From Hirschia maritima DSM 19733 (lineage in GTDB: Bacteria > Pseudomonadota > Alphaproteobacteria > Caulobacterales > Hyphomonadaceae), in NCBI RefSeq assembly GCF_000378345.1, contig NZ_KB899545.1, positions 124,001 through 188,000 on the forward strand: a DNA stretch of 64,000 bases, written 5' to 3'. Of this stretch, positions 1-8,094 are shown piece after piece. Position numbers and translations under genes: made by a program. A model generated the notes under the pieces. That model made no database searches. It was given only the letters and a program-made list of their open reading frames with translations, and was not told where the DNA came from. Each line of letters opens with the position of its first letter. Position 1 is the stretch's first letter.

Positions 1-68
1 ATCCACTTGAGTAGATCAGACCGCTTTTTGTCTTCAGCCGCCAGTTTGTCTGCGCGATAGCCCGCCAT
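1..68 (-). CDS. Partial hypothetical protein (N-terminal 22 residues)
   Basis: An ATG on the minus strand at 68 opens a frame that runs off the left edge of the window. The visible N-terminus is charged and Lys/Asp rich (begins MAGYRADKLAAEDKKR). A weak AGAGA purine stretch lies about 8 bases upstream. It is divergent from the GTA cluster. Too little is visible to name a family; only the open frame and start support it. Confidence 0.4.
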   Translation of the reverse strand, partial: MAGYRADKLAAEDKKRSDLLKW

Positions 69-302
69 AAAAAGTCTCTTGTTTCACCCGCAATTGTTTT
101 TTCTCTAGCGCGGTAAGGTTTATATCTGGTCAAGATATTTGCCTAGCTAAACGTGATTCATGGCGTTTGTGTGCAGCTATATGCTGAATTTTGGGATAGG
201 TTCGTGCCAATCCTCTGAAGGTATACAAAATTTTTGAGTTGTTTCAGTTGGTTATGCACTAAAGTATAACAATAATCCGACCCAACATAAAGCCTCGCTA
301 TA

Positions 303-839
303 TTGGCTAAACTGACAGAAAACCTTCAGACAATAGAGCAGATTATGGAAAAGTTGGATCATCCTGACTGGCTTTTGCGCGAGTATGATTATCTTTCTGG
401 CCTACCAAGCGTGGAGATGGCTGATAAATATGGTGTGTCATATCAACGGATATCAGCTTGGAAAAAGCAATTTGGTTGGCGACGTGCAGAGACGCTTGAA
501 CAACTTCTAAAGCCTAAAATCAAACGCGTTTTGTTTGCCGCGCAAACCGAGCTGGAACGTGGTGAGCTGGATGATTGTGTGAAGCGGTTAAAGGCTATCA
601 ATCACTTTCTGAAAACTTATCATGATGTGATGGCGTGGGGACAAGAAAAAACAGTGGGGAAAGCAATGCATGACAAGCAGCAAGATCGAGCTACCGAGCC
701 TGAAAATGTGGAAGAATTACGGGCCGAGCTTATCAAGCGTCTTGAAAACATTGTCGGACCCGAAGAAACGAAAGCCGCTTTTGACAGCGCTGGCGTCCCT
801 ATTGAAGGACGAGAGGGCGACGCAGGCACTCGATCATGA
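303..839 (+). CDS. GTA gp1-like small terminase subunit
   Basis: A 178-residue protein at the head of a gene transfer agent cluster, in the place of RcGTA g1, the small terminase that recognises DNA for packaging. Residues about 24-55 (REYDYLSGLPSVEMADKYGV and following) look like a helix-turn-helix of the terminase small subunit type, followed by a charged helical region and a disordered C-terminus. The frame opens with TTG at 303 without a clear Shine-Dalgarno; an in-frame ATG at 345 is the alternative start. Its 3' end overlaps the start of the large terminase gene, as expected for translational coupling. The assignment rests on position, size and HTH, not on strong sequence recognition. 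Confidence 0.7.
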   Translation: MAKLTENLQTIEQIMEKLDHPDWLLREYDYLSGLPSVEMADKYGVSYQRISAWKKQFGWRRAETLEQLLKPKIKRVLFAAQTELERGELDDCVKRLKAINHFLKTYHDVMAWGQEKTVGKAMHDKQQDRATEPENVEELRAELIKRLENIVGPEETKAAFDSAGVPIEGREGDAGTRS

Positions 840-2040
840 TTGGTGGTATCGTGCGCATGAAGGGCAGCGACCTTCCGACACGGATTGGCGTGTGTGGCTT
901 TACATGGGCGGTCGCGGCGCAGGCAAAACACGGGCAGGTGCTGAATGGGTCAGAGAGCAGGTTTTTGAGCATGGGAAGCGACGTATTGCTTTGATCGGGC
1001 CGACGATTAGTGATGTGCGTGAAGTGATGATTGAAGGGCCATCAGGTTTGCGCAATATTGGCCCCAATGATGAACAGCCTAAATACTCACCGTCTAGGCG
1101 TCGATTGGAGTGGGCCAATGGCGCAGAAGGGTTTGTATTTTCAGCTGAAGATCCTGACAGTTTGCGTGGTCCTCAATTTGATGCGGCATGGGGCGATGAG
1201 ATCGGTGCTTGGCATAGGGCGCAAGAGTGCTGGGATATGCTGATGTTTGGTTTGCGTTTGGGCGATAATCCGCAAATTTGCGCAACAACGACGCCGCGTT
1301 CTACAGAATTAATCCGCAAATTGGTGAAAGCTGATAATGTGGTGATAACACGCGCGAATACATTTGCGAATAAGGACAATTTATCGCCAAGCTTTCTGGA
1401 GGCTGTGCAAAATACATATTGCGGTACGCGCCTTGGGCGGCAGGAAATTGATGGCGAGCTTATCGATGATCCAAAAGGGGCTTTATGGCTGCGTTCACAA
1501 ATAGAAACTAACCGTACTATTAATAAAGATAGTGAATTTCAACGTATTGTCGTGGCGATTGATCCACCTGCAAGCAAAGGCGTAAATGCAGATACATGTG
1601 GGATTATCGCTGCTGGACTTACCGTTCAGGGTAAAGGCGTGGTTTTGGCAGATGCTTCTGTCCAGGGATTGCGTCCGCTAGATTGGGCAGGGCGAGCTTC
1701 TAGTCTGGCAAATGAATATGGCGGCGCAGAAATCATAGCCGAGGCCAATCAAGGCGGTGAAATGGTGCGCGATGTGCTGGAAACAGCGGGATGCACAGCA
1801 CCTATAAGGCTAGTGCATGCTAGGTTGAACAAAGCTGCGCGTGCTGCTCCCGTGGCAGCACTCTATGCGCAAGACAAGATATCGCATGCGGGAACATTTC
1901 CAGCGCTGGAAGATCAAATGTGCTTATTCGGATCTGACGTTTCCAGCGGCTCACCAGACCGCGTTGACGCACTCGTTTGGGCAATGACGATATTGATGTT
2001 GGAGAAGAGTATGCTACCACCACGTGTGAGACGGGTTTAG
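781..2040 (+). CDS. GTA terminase large subunit (gp2)
   Basis: ATP-driven DNA packaging motor and nuclease of the GTA. Counting from the TTG at 781 (419 residues): Walker A GGRGAGKT at about 43-50, Walker B ending in WGDE at about 137-140, the TTTPR coupling motif near 170, then an RNase H-like nuclease domain opening with VVAIDPPASKG (Asp about 261) and closing with DRVDALVWAM. The open frame extends back to an ATG at 670, but that stretch is out-of-frame g1 sequence and would overlap g1 by 170 bases, so 781 (or TTG 802) is preferred. The next in-frame ATG, at 904, falls right at the Walker A loop and is too late. All catalytic motifs look intact. Confidence 0.9.
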   Translation: MTALASLLKDERATQALDHDWWYRAHEGQRPSDTDWRVWLYMGGRGAGKTRAGAEWVREQVFEHGKRRIALIGPTISDVREVMIEGPSGLRNIGPNDEQPKYSPSRRRLEWANGAEGFVFSAEDPDSLRGPQFDAAWGDEIGAWHRAQECWDMLMFGLRLGDNPQICATTTPRSTELIRKLVKADNVVITRANTFANKDNLSPSFLEAVQNTYCGTRLGRQEIDGELIDDPKGALWLRSQIETNRTINKDSEFQRIVVAIDPPASKGVNADTCGIIAAGLTVQGKGVVLADASVQGLRPLDWAGRASSLANEYGGAEIIAEANQGGEMVRDVLETAGCTAPIRLVHARLNKAARAAPVAALYAQDKISHAGTFPALEDQMCLFGSDVSSGSPDRVDALVWAMTILMLEKSMLPPRVRRV

Positions 2041-2052
2041 TTGGGGGGATTA

Positions 2053-2928
2053 ATGAGTCCTTGTTATAAAATTGATATAAAAGAAAAATCATACGAACAG
2101 CATTTTAATATCGAAATAGGGCAATATACAGATGAACTGTTTGCTCCAGACCAATGTGATGAAAAGATATTGGGTTTCGACTCCTCTGTACACTTGAATG
2201 ACAACTTATGGCATCCACACTTCCCTCGCATGTCATCTAGATGTTTAAGTAACGGTGTTCTAAGGGGGGATTTGGAAAAGCACTTAGGTCGAGGGCTAAA
2301 TAAGATTCTGCCCAATATGAAATTTAATTTGTTCATACAGTTTAAACGACCTGAATATTTGTCTGGGCATCGGTCCGGTCAGTGGGAGCACTGGAAAAGA
2401 AGTTATTACCGCTTCACATTAACTCCGCATCAACAAGAATTATTGGAAAAATTGGCGGTTGTTTCAAAAGGTAGAGCTGCAGTTGTTTATGCTTCTCCTG
2501 CATTTAATACCCTAGATGAATTGATGGAGAAGAAAAGAAATAAAGAAATAATTGATAGTAGTAATATAATAAGTGCAGAAAAATTATCCGGGCATACAAA
2601 ATGTACCTATGCTGAAGCTGGAAACATCTCGATGGGGCATTCCGAGCCTGTTGAGATTGTAAGCCCACCTTTATCGAAAATCCTTGCACAAAGAAGCGAG
2701 AATAAGGGGCAACCTTTTACTCAACATATTAAAAAAAGTGCGGACATTATTGTGAAAGCTATAAGAGAAAATAAAACAATAGAGAATTCTGTTAAGTTGG
2801 CAAAATCAGCTTTAGGAAATGAAGATGTAGTCGAGTTGCCTGTTGAGCATTCTTCATGGTCAGATGCACTTCTGACAATTAGAGCCTTCTCAATAGTTTC
2901 AGATATCTCGCTAGTGTCAGTTTCCTAG
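2053..2928 (+). CDS. Uncharacterised moron-like protein with possible PD-(D/E)XK nuclease motif
   Basis: A 291-residue protein between the GTA terminase and portal genes, where RcGTA has nothing. ATG 2053 is preferred over TTG 2041 because a GGGGGGA Shine-Dalgarno lies just before it. Visible elements: LGFDSSV around 40-46 and FNLFIQFKRPE around 91-101, spaced like the D...QxK core of PD-(D/E)XK nucleases; then a WxHW.RSYYRF segment, VVYASPAF near 144-151, and a GHTKCTY...SEP segment near 180-205. The base composition is visibly richer in A and T than the flanking GTA genes, suggesting a later arrival. No signal peptide or membrane segment is seen. Function is unknown; the nuclease reading is inference from a short motif. 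Confidence 0.75.
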   Translation: MSPCYKIDIKEKSYEQHFNIEIGQYTDELFAPDQCDEKILGFDSSVHLNDNLWHPHFPRMSSRCLSNGVLRGDLEKHLGRGLNKILPNMKFNLFIQFKRPEYLSGHRSGQWEHWKRSYYRFTLTPHQQELLEKLAVVSKGRAAVVYASPAFNTLDELMEKKRNKEIIDSSNIISAEKLSGHTKCTYAEAGNISMGHSEPVEIVSPPLSKILAQRSENKGQPFTQHIKKSADIIVKAIRENKTIENSVKLAKSALGNEDVVELPVEHSSWSDALLTIRAFSIVSDISLVSVS

Positions 2929-2961
2929 AAATCTTAAAAACCTAAAATTGGAGGGAGACGT

Positions 2962-4110
2962 ATGTTTCCATGGAAAACGCGTGAGGCGAAGGCTTCAGGT
3001 GTGCCTTTTGTTGCCTTGTCGCAACTGGGCAATGCGCGCTGGACGCGGGATAAAGCATCGCTAACCCGCGAGGGCATGTTACATAACGCGGTTGGCTATC
3101 GATGCGTGCGTTTGATTGCCGAAGCGGCGGCAGGTGTGCGGTGGCGCGTAAATGAAGGCGCTGAGGATGCTTTAACATTGCTGGAGCACCCTAACCCTGA
3201 ACAATCGGGCATTGAGCTTCTGGAGGCTTTCTATGGTCATTTACAGACCAATGGGAATGCTTACCTGCATGGCGTGGTGTTGGATGATGGTGAAGAATAC
3301 CAAATGCCTCGCCAAATCTATGCTTTGCGCCCTGATCGTATGAGCCCAATAGCAGGGCAGCATGGGTGGCCATTAGGGTGGAATTACAAAGTAGATCGTG
3401 CCTCGCACCGATTTATGCGAGAAGCGGATGGATGGTCACCGATATTACACTTCAAGCTATTCCATCCTTTGGACGACTATGAAGGCCTGTCTCCGCTTGA
3501 AGCGGCAGGTAAATCCATCGATGTTCATAATGCTGGAGCAAGTTGGGCGAAGGCGCTTATCGACAACTCAGCACGTCCTTCGGGTGCTTTGATATATGGT
3601 AAGGGCGGTGAACGTTTAACACCTGAGCAATTTTTGCGGCTAAAACAAGAGCTTGAGGTAGCTCACACGGGCGCGAGCAATGCGGGGCGTCCAATGTTGC
3701 TTGAGGGTGGTTTAGATTGGAAACCTATGGGGCTGACGCCTAACGACATGGACTTTATCGCCGCCCGCCATGATGCTGCGCGCGAGATTGCGTTGGCCTT
3801 TGGTGTACCGCCCATGATGCTGGGGATACCGGGCGATAATACGTATTCAAATTATAAAGAAGCCAATATCGCTTTCTGGCGTTTGACGGTGCTTCCGCTT
3901 GTTGAGAAGGCAGGGCGTAGTTTGTCAAACTGGCTGTCTATCCGCGCGCCTGAGCGTGTCGAGTTGCGACCTGATCTTGACAGTATTTCGGCGTTATCAT
4001 CGGAGCGTGATGCGCTGTGGGCAAGGCTGGAAAATGCAAGCTATCTCACCGATGATGAAAAACGGGAAATTGCTGGGCTGGCTCCATTAAAGCAAGGGAG
4101 CAATTCATGA
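2962..4110 (+). CDS. GTA portal protein (gp3), HK97 family
   Basis: A 382-residue phage portal of the HK97 type, forming the dodecameric ring at one capsid vertex through which DNA enters and leaves. Typical elements are AVGYRCVRLIAEAAA near the N-terminus, NGNAYLH near residue 95, the GLSPLEAA segment, and the AFGVPPMMLG...NYKEA segment near 275-295 that marks this family. ATG 2962 follows a GGAGG ribosome binding site. The stop overlaps the next start (ATGA). Length fits RcGTA-type portals. Confidence 0.93.
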   Translation: MFPWKTREAKASGVPFVALSQLGNARWTRDKASLTREGMLHNAVGYRCVRLIAEAAAGVRWRVNEGAEDALTLLEHPNPEQSGIELLEAFYGHLQTNGNAYLHGVVLDDGEEYQMPRQIYALRPDRMSPIAGQHGWPLGWNYKVDRASHRFMREADGWSPILHFKLFHPLDDYEGLSPLEAAGKSIDVHNAGASWAKALIDNSARPSGALIYGKGGERLTPEQFLRLKQELEVAHTGASNAGRPMLLEGGLDWKPMGLTPNDMDFIAARHDAAREIALAFGVPPMMLGIPGDNTYSNYKEANIAFWRLTVLPLVEKAGRSLSNWLSIRAPERVELRPDLDSISALSSERDALWARLENASYLTDDEKREIAGLAPLKQGSNS

Positions 4111-4334
4111 GTTTCGATCGTAAACTAACAATTGGCGTTTTGCTGACCATCGGGTTGCAATTGGTCGGTGCTTTTATGTGGGCTGGTGCTGCGGCTGAAC
4201 GCTTAAAAACAGTGGAAACACGGCTTGAGCAACAAAGGCCAGTTGCCGAGCGTTTGGCGCGTTTAGAAGCTGAAATGGTAGCCGCGCGCCGTCAACTTGA
4301 TCGCATCGAGCAAAAGGTGAGTCTGGATGAATAA
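4107..4334 (+). CDS. GTA gp3.5-like small membrane/coiled-coil protein
   Basis: A 75-residue protein starting in an ATGA overlap with the portal stop and overlapping the protease gene by 8 bases. It has one membrane helix (about residues 9-27, GVLLTIGLQLVGAFMW) followed by a charged helix with coiled-coil character (LKTVETRLEQQRPVAERLAR). RcGTA carries a similar small gene, g3.5, at this place; its job is not established here. Position and tight coupling support it as a real GTA gene. Confidence 0.8.
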   Translation: MSFDRKLTIGVLLTIGLQLVGAFMWAGAAAERLKTVETRLEQQRPVAERLARLEAEMVAARRQLDRIEQKVSLDE

Positions 4335-4767
4335 AGCACCTGTTTTGATTGAAGGATATGCCAGTATATTCGGCCAACCAGATTTGGCAGGAGATATCGT
4401 GCGGGCCGGTGCTTTTGCTAAGTCATTGCAGCGACAAGGAGGTGCAAACATACCCATGTTGCTGCAACATAAGGGCGGCAAAATAGCGGGACAGTGGACA
4501 CGTATTCACGAGGACGGGAAAGGCCTGTTTGTCCGTGGTTTAATCAACCCAAACCTGCCTGCAGGTAGAATGGCTACAAAACTGGTTGAGAATAACTTGC
4601 TTGATGGATTGTCCATTGGCTTTATCGCAGGTGGTTGGCGACCAGATGGTGTGTCGGGGCGGCGCTTGAATACTGTCGAATTGCGCGAAGTTTCATTGGT
4701 AACAACGCCAATGGCCCCTAAGGCGCGGTTTCATGTAATTGGTGCGCATGCAAAGCTTGCTGCATAA
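4327..4767 (+). CDS. GTA prohead protease (gp4), HK97/S78 family
   Basis: A 146-residue serine protease that trims the capsid protein during maturation. The family order is visible: IEGYASIFGQPDLAGDIV at the N-terminus, LLQHKGGKIAGQW with the catalytic His near residue 39, and LLDGLSIGFIAGG with the catalytic Ser near residue 98. The compact size fits GTA prohead proteases. It overlaps g3.5 by 8 bases. In RcGTA the capsid gene follows directly; here two unrelated genes are inserted between them. Confidence 0.92.
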   Translation: MNKAPVLIEGYASIFGQPDLAGDIVRAGAFAKSLQRQGGANIPMLLQHKGGKIAGQWTRIHEDGKGLFVRGLINPNLPAGRMATKLVENNLLDGLSIGFIAGGWRPDGVSGRRLNTVELREVSLVTTPMAPKARFHVIGAHAKLAA

Positions 4768-4821
4768 CCCAAATCGTGAGAGTGAAGAGGGATTGGTTAA
4801 CCCAAGCTTGGAATTACAAAT

Positions 4822-5226
4822 ATGCCAGCTAAGAAGCAGTATGATTGGTCATTCCTGATCGCGAATTGGCGTATAGTTTTGCCAACAGCATTGATCGGTT
4901 TGATTGTGCTGCAATTGATGGGGCTTAACCTGAAACTTGTGTTCTTTTTAGGCTTAGCAGCGATCGTACTTTTTTTGCTGCGTAGACGAATTTTACGGGT
5001 GTTTCCCAAAGGCAAAAAGCGGATCGGTATTCAGCTAGGAAGCATGAAATTCTCAGTTACCAAAAAGCAGGTTTATATGGGGGCATTGGCGCTCGTAGGC
5101 GCATGGATCGTTTTATCACTAATTGGTAAGATATTTTGGGCTTTGGCAGTGCTTGCGCTCGGATTTGCGGTGATTGGCGGCGGGTTAGCACTAGGTGAAC
5201 GCATGCTGTCAGGAAGAGAAAATTAA
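4822..5226 (+). CDS. Small multi-pass membrane protein of unknown function, inserted between g4 and g5
   Basis: A 134-residue protein with an N-terminal basic stretch (MPAKKQYDW), two hydrophobic helices near 18-56, a short basic loop (LRRRILRVFPKGKKR) and two more helices near 80-125. It is not a standard GTA component and is not coupled to the protease gene (55-base gap). It is convergent with the inverted gene that follows. No enzyme motif is visible. It may have arrived together with the neighbouring gene as a small cargo unit. Confidence 0.7.
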   Translation: MPAKKQYDWSFLIANWRIVLPTALIGLIVLQLMGLNLKLVFFLGLAAIVLFLLRRRILRVFPKGKKRIGIQLGSMKFSVTKKQVYMGALALVGAWIVLSLIGKIFWALAVLALGFAVIGGGLALGERMLSGREN

Positions 5227-5240
5227 ACATTGGGTTCGTT

Positions 5241-5558
5241 TCATTCTTCCTTTTCAAATTTTGGATAAAAGATGAAGCCAGTACCAAATGACTTTATATA
5301 CTCGAATAAATTTAGTCTTTGTATTTGCTCAACTTCAATTTGCAGCGCATTCCCTATATTTGACTCTTCGACCTTTTGCTTATCCCATGCCGCGAGTGTT
5401 TTGGCTTTTGCTTGCAAGATGGCTCTGTTGGCTGAAGAGGCAACAACTTTTTCAGATCTGATGAAACCGCAGATCCAATTTTCTTTTACGGGCGTGTCAT
5501 TCTCACCTAATTCAGGAATATGAATATCGTACCCGTGAAGAATTACATAATAGAACAT
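5241..5558 (-). CDS. Small uncharacterised protein, inverted between GTA g4 and g5
   Basis: A 105-residue protein on the opposite strand from the surrounding GTA genes. Visible elements: MFYYVILHGYDI start, NWICGFIRSEKVVASS in the middle, an Ala/Lys-rich helix, and a C-terminal GTGFIFYP. This layout (short beta strands, a C/G-F-x-R strand, a helix with Asn, final GF-x-FY) resembles small widespread proteins of unknown function. No signal peptide or membrane segment. Its opposite orientation indicates insertion into the GTA cluster; function cannot be named. Confidence 0.6.
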   Translation of the reverse strand: MFYYVILHGYDIHIPELGENDTPVKENWICGFIRSEKVVASSANRAILQAKAKTLAAWDKQKVEESNIGNALQIEVEQIQRLNLFEYIKSFGTGFIFYPKFEKEE

Positions 5559-5664
5559 GGTTTCTTCTTTTTAGATAAAGAGACTAGGCTCTTAGGTTCT
5601 TTAGTTGCTTCTGTTTGTGAGCGGCAACTTTAGGTAATGTCTTTAGTGACGACAAGGAAATTTA

Positions 5665-6903
5665 ATGACATTGGAAACAAAAATGGGTGCAGCCGCGAGT
5701 GCGGGTGCAAATGATGATTTGCGCGCTGTTTCCGCTCAAATTATGACAGCGTTTGAAGACTTTAAGGAGGTAAATGATGCGCGTTTGGCAGAGATTGAAA
5801 AACGTGGCGCAGCCGATCCACTCCTTGATGAAAAACTTGGGCGGATCGAAGCAGCCCTTGATAAGCAACAAAACCGTCTCGACCGTTTCAGTTTGGATGC
5901 AGCACGTCCAGCAGTTGGCAAAAACGGTTTGGAGCATGTGGCAAACACTGAGCACAAATCTGCGTGGGATGGTTATCTACGTTCGGGAGATGATTCTGGC
6001 TTGGCGCGATTGGACACAAAAGCGCTAACGCAGGCCACGGATGCGCAGGGCGGGTATGTAGCACCTGCCGAGTTGGATAGGTTGATTGAAGCACGCTTAA
6101 CAGCATCTAGTCCTATGCGACAGATAGCGGCGGTGCGTCAGACATCAGCAATGGTGTTTAAAAAGCCGGTTGGGCTGGGTACGCAAGGCGCTTGGGCGAG
6201 CGAAGAAGGTGCGCGCACGGAAACAACGGCACCAACGTTGGATTTGCTGGAGTTTCCAGCGGCTGAACTGTACGCTATGCCAGCGGCTACACAAACCCTT
6301 CTAGACGATGCTTATGCTGATATTGATGAATGGTTGGCTGATGAAGTGGAAGCTGCTTTTTCAGCGCAGGAAAGTGCGGCCTTTATCAATGGCGATGGCG
6401 CGAACAAACCAAAGGGGCTTTTGGATTATACAATCACCGATAATGGGGCGGCTGTGTGGGGCGAAATTGGATCAGTTGCATCCGGTGGTACAGGGGCGTT
6501 TGCTGGTACGGCACCCGCCGATGCTTTGATTGACCTAATCTACGCACCTAAGGCGCAATTTCGTGCGAATGGGCGCTTTGTGATGAACCGTCGTACGCTA
6601 TCGGCATTGCGCAAGCTGAAGGATAGTAGTGGGCAATATGCATGGCGTCCAGGTATCGGCGGAGAAGCATCTACAGTGCTGGGGTATCCGGTAACTGAGA
6701 TTGAAGATATGCCCGACATCGCAGCGGGCAATGCAGCGATTGCTTTTGGGGACTTCCGCAAAGGGTATCTGATTGTCGATCGTCAAGGCGCGCGCGTGCT
6801 GCGTGATCCATATTCTGCCAAGCCTTATGTGCTGTTTTATACAACGAAGCGCGTGGGCGGTGGTGTGCAGAATTTTGACGCGATCAAAGTGATGACGTTT
6901 TAA
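5665..6903 (+). CDS. GTA major capsid protein (gp5), HK97 fold
   Basis: A 412-residue HK97-type capsid protein that assembles the GTA head. The first 100 or so residues are a charged, partly coiled-coil delta/scaffold region that the prohead protease would remove; the fold begins near TQATDAQGGYVAPAELD. Family segments include VGLGTQGAWASEEG, LYAMPAATQTLLDDA and FINGDGANKPKGLL, then the C-terminal PVTEIEDMPD and LFYTTKRVGGGV. AAGGAA lies 6-7 bases before the ATG. A rho-independent terminator follows about 80 bases downstream, so capsid expression may be partly separated from g6 onward. Confidence 0.95.
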   Translation: MTLETKMGAAASAGANDDLRAVSAQIMTAFEDFKEVNDARLAEIEKRGAADPLLDEKLGRIEAALDKQQNRLDRFSLDAARPAVGKNGLEHVANTEHKSAWDGYLRSGDDSGLARLDTKALTQATDAQGGYVAPAELDRLIEARLTASSPMRQIAAVRQTSAMVFKKPVGLGTQGAWASEEGARTETTAPTLDLLEFPAAELYAMPAATQTLLDDAYADIDEWLADEVEAAFSAQESAAFINGDGANKPKGLLDYTITDNGAAVWGEIGSVASGGTGAFAGTAPADALIDLIYAPKAQFRANGRFVMNRRTLSALRKLKDSSGQYAWRPGIGGEASTVLGYPVTEIEDMPDIAAGNAAIAFGDFRKGYLIVDRQGARVLRDPYSAKPYVLFYTTKRVGGGVQNFDAIKVMTF

Positions 6904-7019
6904 AGCAGCTCTTTGAACCATTTCCAAACTCCCCAGCTCATTCCTAAGGTTGAAGACAGCCAGTTAAACCAGATTGGGGGAGGCGAATAGTTTTTCGCCC
7001 TTTTTTTCTTTTCTGACAT
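6900..7019 (-). CDS. Possible 39-residue protein, Trp-rich, inverted after the capsid gene
   Basis: A minus-strand frame too short for most gene callers: MSEKKKRAKNYSPPP, then a Trp-rich stretch (IWFNWLSSTLGMSWGVWKW) ending FKELL and a stop that overlaps the capsid stop region. AAAGGA lies about 7 bases before the ATG and a good sigma-70-type promoter lies further upstream on the same strand. The plus-strand terminator of the capsid transcript is embedded in its first codons, so part of the sequence may be kept for that reason instead. Membrane-active or regulatory roles are possible but unsupported. Confidence 0.35.
   Translation of the reverse strand: MSEKKKRAKNYSPPPIWFNWLSSTLGMSWGVWKWFKELL
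6982..7008 (+). terminator. Rho-independent terminator after the capsid gene
   Basis: GGCGAA (6982-6987) pairs perfectly with TTCGCC (6994-6999) around a 6-base loop, followed by C and an unbroken run of seven T, then CTT. It lies 80 bases after the major capsid stop. An internal terminator here would make head genes more abundant in RNA than tail genes, or may have come with the inserted minus-strand ORF. Confidence 0.75.
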
Positions 7020-7055
7020 TTTAGGTCCTTTCATCTTAAATTTGTTGGACCTGAT

Positions 7056-7086
7056 TCTATACAACTGTGTTCGAGTTACTTGTCAA
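7056..7086 (-). promoter_or_regulatory. Candidate sigma-70 promoter reading leftward
   Basis: On the minus strand, TTGACA (7086-7081, perfect consensus) is followed after 19 bases by TATAGA (7061-7056). It points at the 39-codon ORF starting at 7019. Its leader would contain an AGGTCC...GGACCT dyad whose right arm overlaps the Shine-Dalgarno, so the leader could fold and hide the ribosome binding site. The spacing of 19 is longer than optimal. Confidence 0.45.
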
Positions 7087-7135
7087 CAACACCTATGATG
7101 AGCGATTTGACAGGGCCAAACTCAAGGACAATTAA

Positions 7136-7675
7136 ATGAAAATAACGACACTGGTACCGCCAGTGGGCGAGCCTGTGGCTTTGGCTGCGGGTAAGGCTTT
7201 CTTGCGGATTGATTATGAGGGGGAGGATACGAAAGTATCCTCCCTTATTTCTTCTGCGCGGGCGCGTGTGGAAGTTGAAACTGGACTTCGCCTCGTGGAG
7301 CGCACTGTAAAGCTAGAACTGTCATGCTGGCCGGCAAATGAATTGGAGGCGCGGACATTGGAGCTTCCGATTGGGCCAGTTTCTTCCATTCAATCGGTGA
7401 TGATTGATGGGGAAGACTTTACGTCGCGATTTGTATTGCAAAAGGGCAACCCAGATAGGTTGAAGTTTCGTGGGACTATTTTGCCGATTGCGCAGGATGG
7501 GTTTGAGATTTCACTTATCGCTGGCTTTGGACCGGATGAAGGTTATGTGCCCGCTGATTTGAAATTGGCTGTGAAATTACTGGCGGCAGAGAGCTATTCG
7601 CGGACAAACTCAAGCGAGGATTTATCCACCGATGTAGCGGCATTGCTGGCACCTTGGCGGAGGGTTTCGTTATGA
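7136..7675 (+). CDS. GTA head-tail adaptor (gp6), phiE125 gp8-like family
   Basis: A 179-residue connector that binds below the portal. It begins with the family-typical pattern PPVGEPVALAAGKAFLRID (in place of the usual LxxAKxHLRVD), then LISSARARVEVETGLRLV, IGPVSSIQSV and a C-terminal PADLKLAVKLLAAESYSR. This matches the conserved phage protein family containing RcGTA gp6. The stop overlaps the next start (ATGA), indicating translational coupling to the tail terminator gene with no room for a g7 gene. Confidence 0.88.
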   Translation: MKITTLVPPVGEPVALAAGKAFLRIDYEGEDTKVSSLISSARARVEVETGLRLVERTVKLELSCWPANELEARTLELPIGPVSSIQSVMIDGEDFTSRFVLQKGNPDRLKFRGTILPIAQDGFEISLIAGFGPDEGYVPADLKLAVKLLAAESYSRTNSSEDLSTDVAALLAPWRRVSL

Positions 7676-8094
7676 GTGCTGAGAGCGAATTATTAGATGC
7701 TATTCTTGGACATTTGCGAGCCGATGCGGATATGCAGCAAGTCTTTGGGGCGCAGCCACGCATTTTCGATGATTTAGGTGGCGTAAATCCACTTTACCCT
7801 TATCTAGTAGTCACGCGGCATGAGGTAACGAATGTTGAGGCTCAAAATGTGAAATTGTTAGATCACCTGATTGATTTGCAAGTAATGACGCGATGGCGTG
7901 GACGAGAAGGTGCACGCGAAGCTGTTGGGCTTGTGAGGAAGCTGGTTGATCGCCCGCTATTGGTTCTGCCTCAACATCGGTTGTCTTGGTGCCATAGCGT
8001 GTTTTCAGACACTTTGATGTTGAAAGATCTACAGACTTTTAAAGGCATTGTGCGCATCAAGGCACGCACAACACCGATATCAAATGTTACTTAG
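7672..8094 (+). CDS. GTA tail terminator (gp8), DUF3168 family
   Basis: A 140-residue protein starting at ATG 7672 inside the g6 stop codon. It carries the DUF3168 pattern: ESELLDAILGHLRADADMQQVFG, then IFDDLGGVNPLYPYLVVTRHE, DHLIDLQVMTRW.GR.G and a C-terminal FKGIVRIKART. These proteins cap the tail tube and join it to the head. In RcGTA a g7 head-completion (stopper) gene lies between g6 and g8; it is absent here. Its stop overlaps the stop of the inverted SRPBCC gene by 4 bases. Confidence 0.88.
   Translation: MSAESELLDAILGHLRADADMQQVFGAQPRIFDDLGGVNPLYPYLVVTRHEVTNVEAQNVKLLDHLIDLQVMTRWRGREGAREAVGLVRKLVDRPLLVLPQHRLSWCHSVFSDTLMLKDLQTFKGIVRIKARTTPISNVT

Noticed and set aside
670-780. Extended N-terminus of the large terminase
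   Set aside because: Would overlap g1 by 170 bases and its residues are just g1 in another frame; the conserved part begins after TTG 781.
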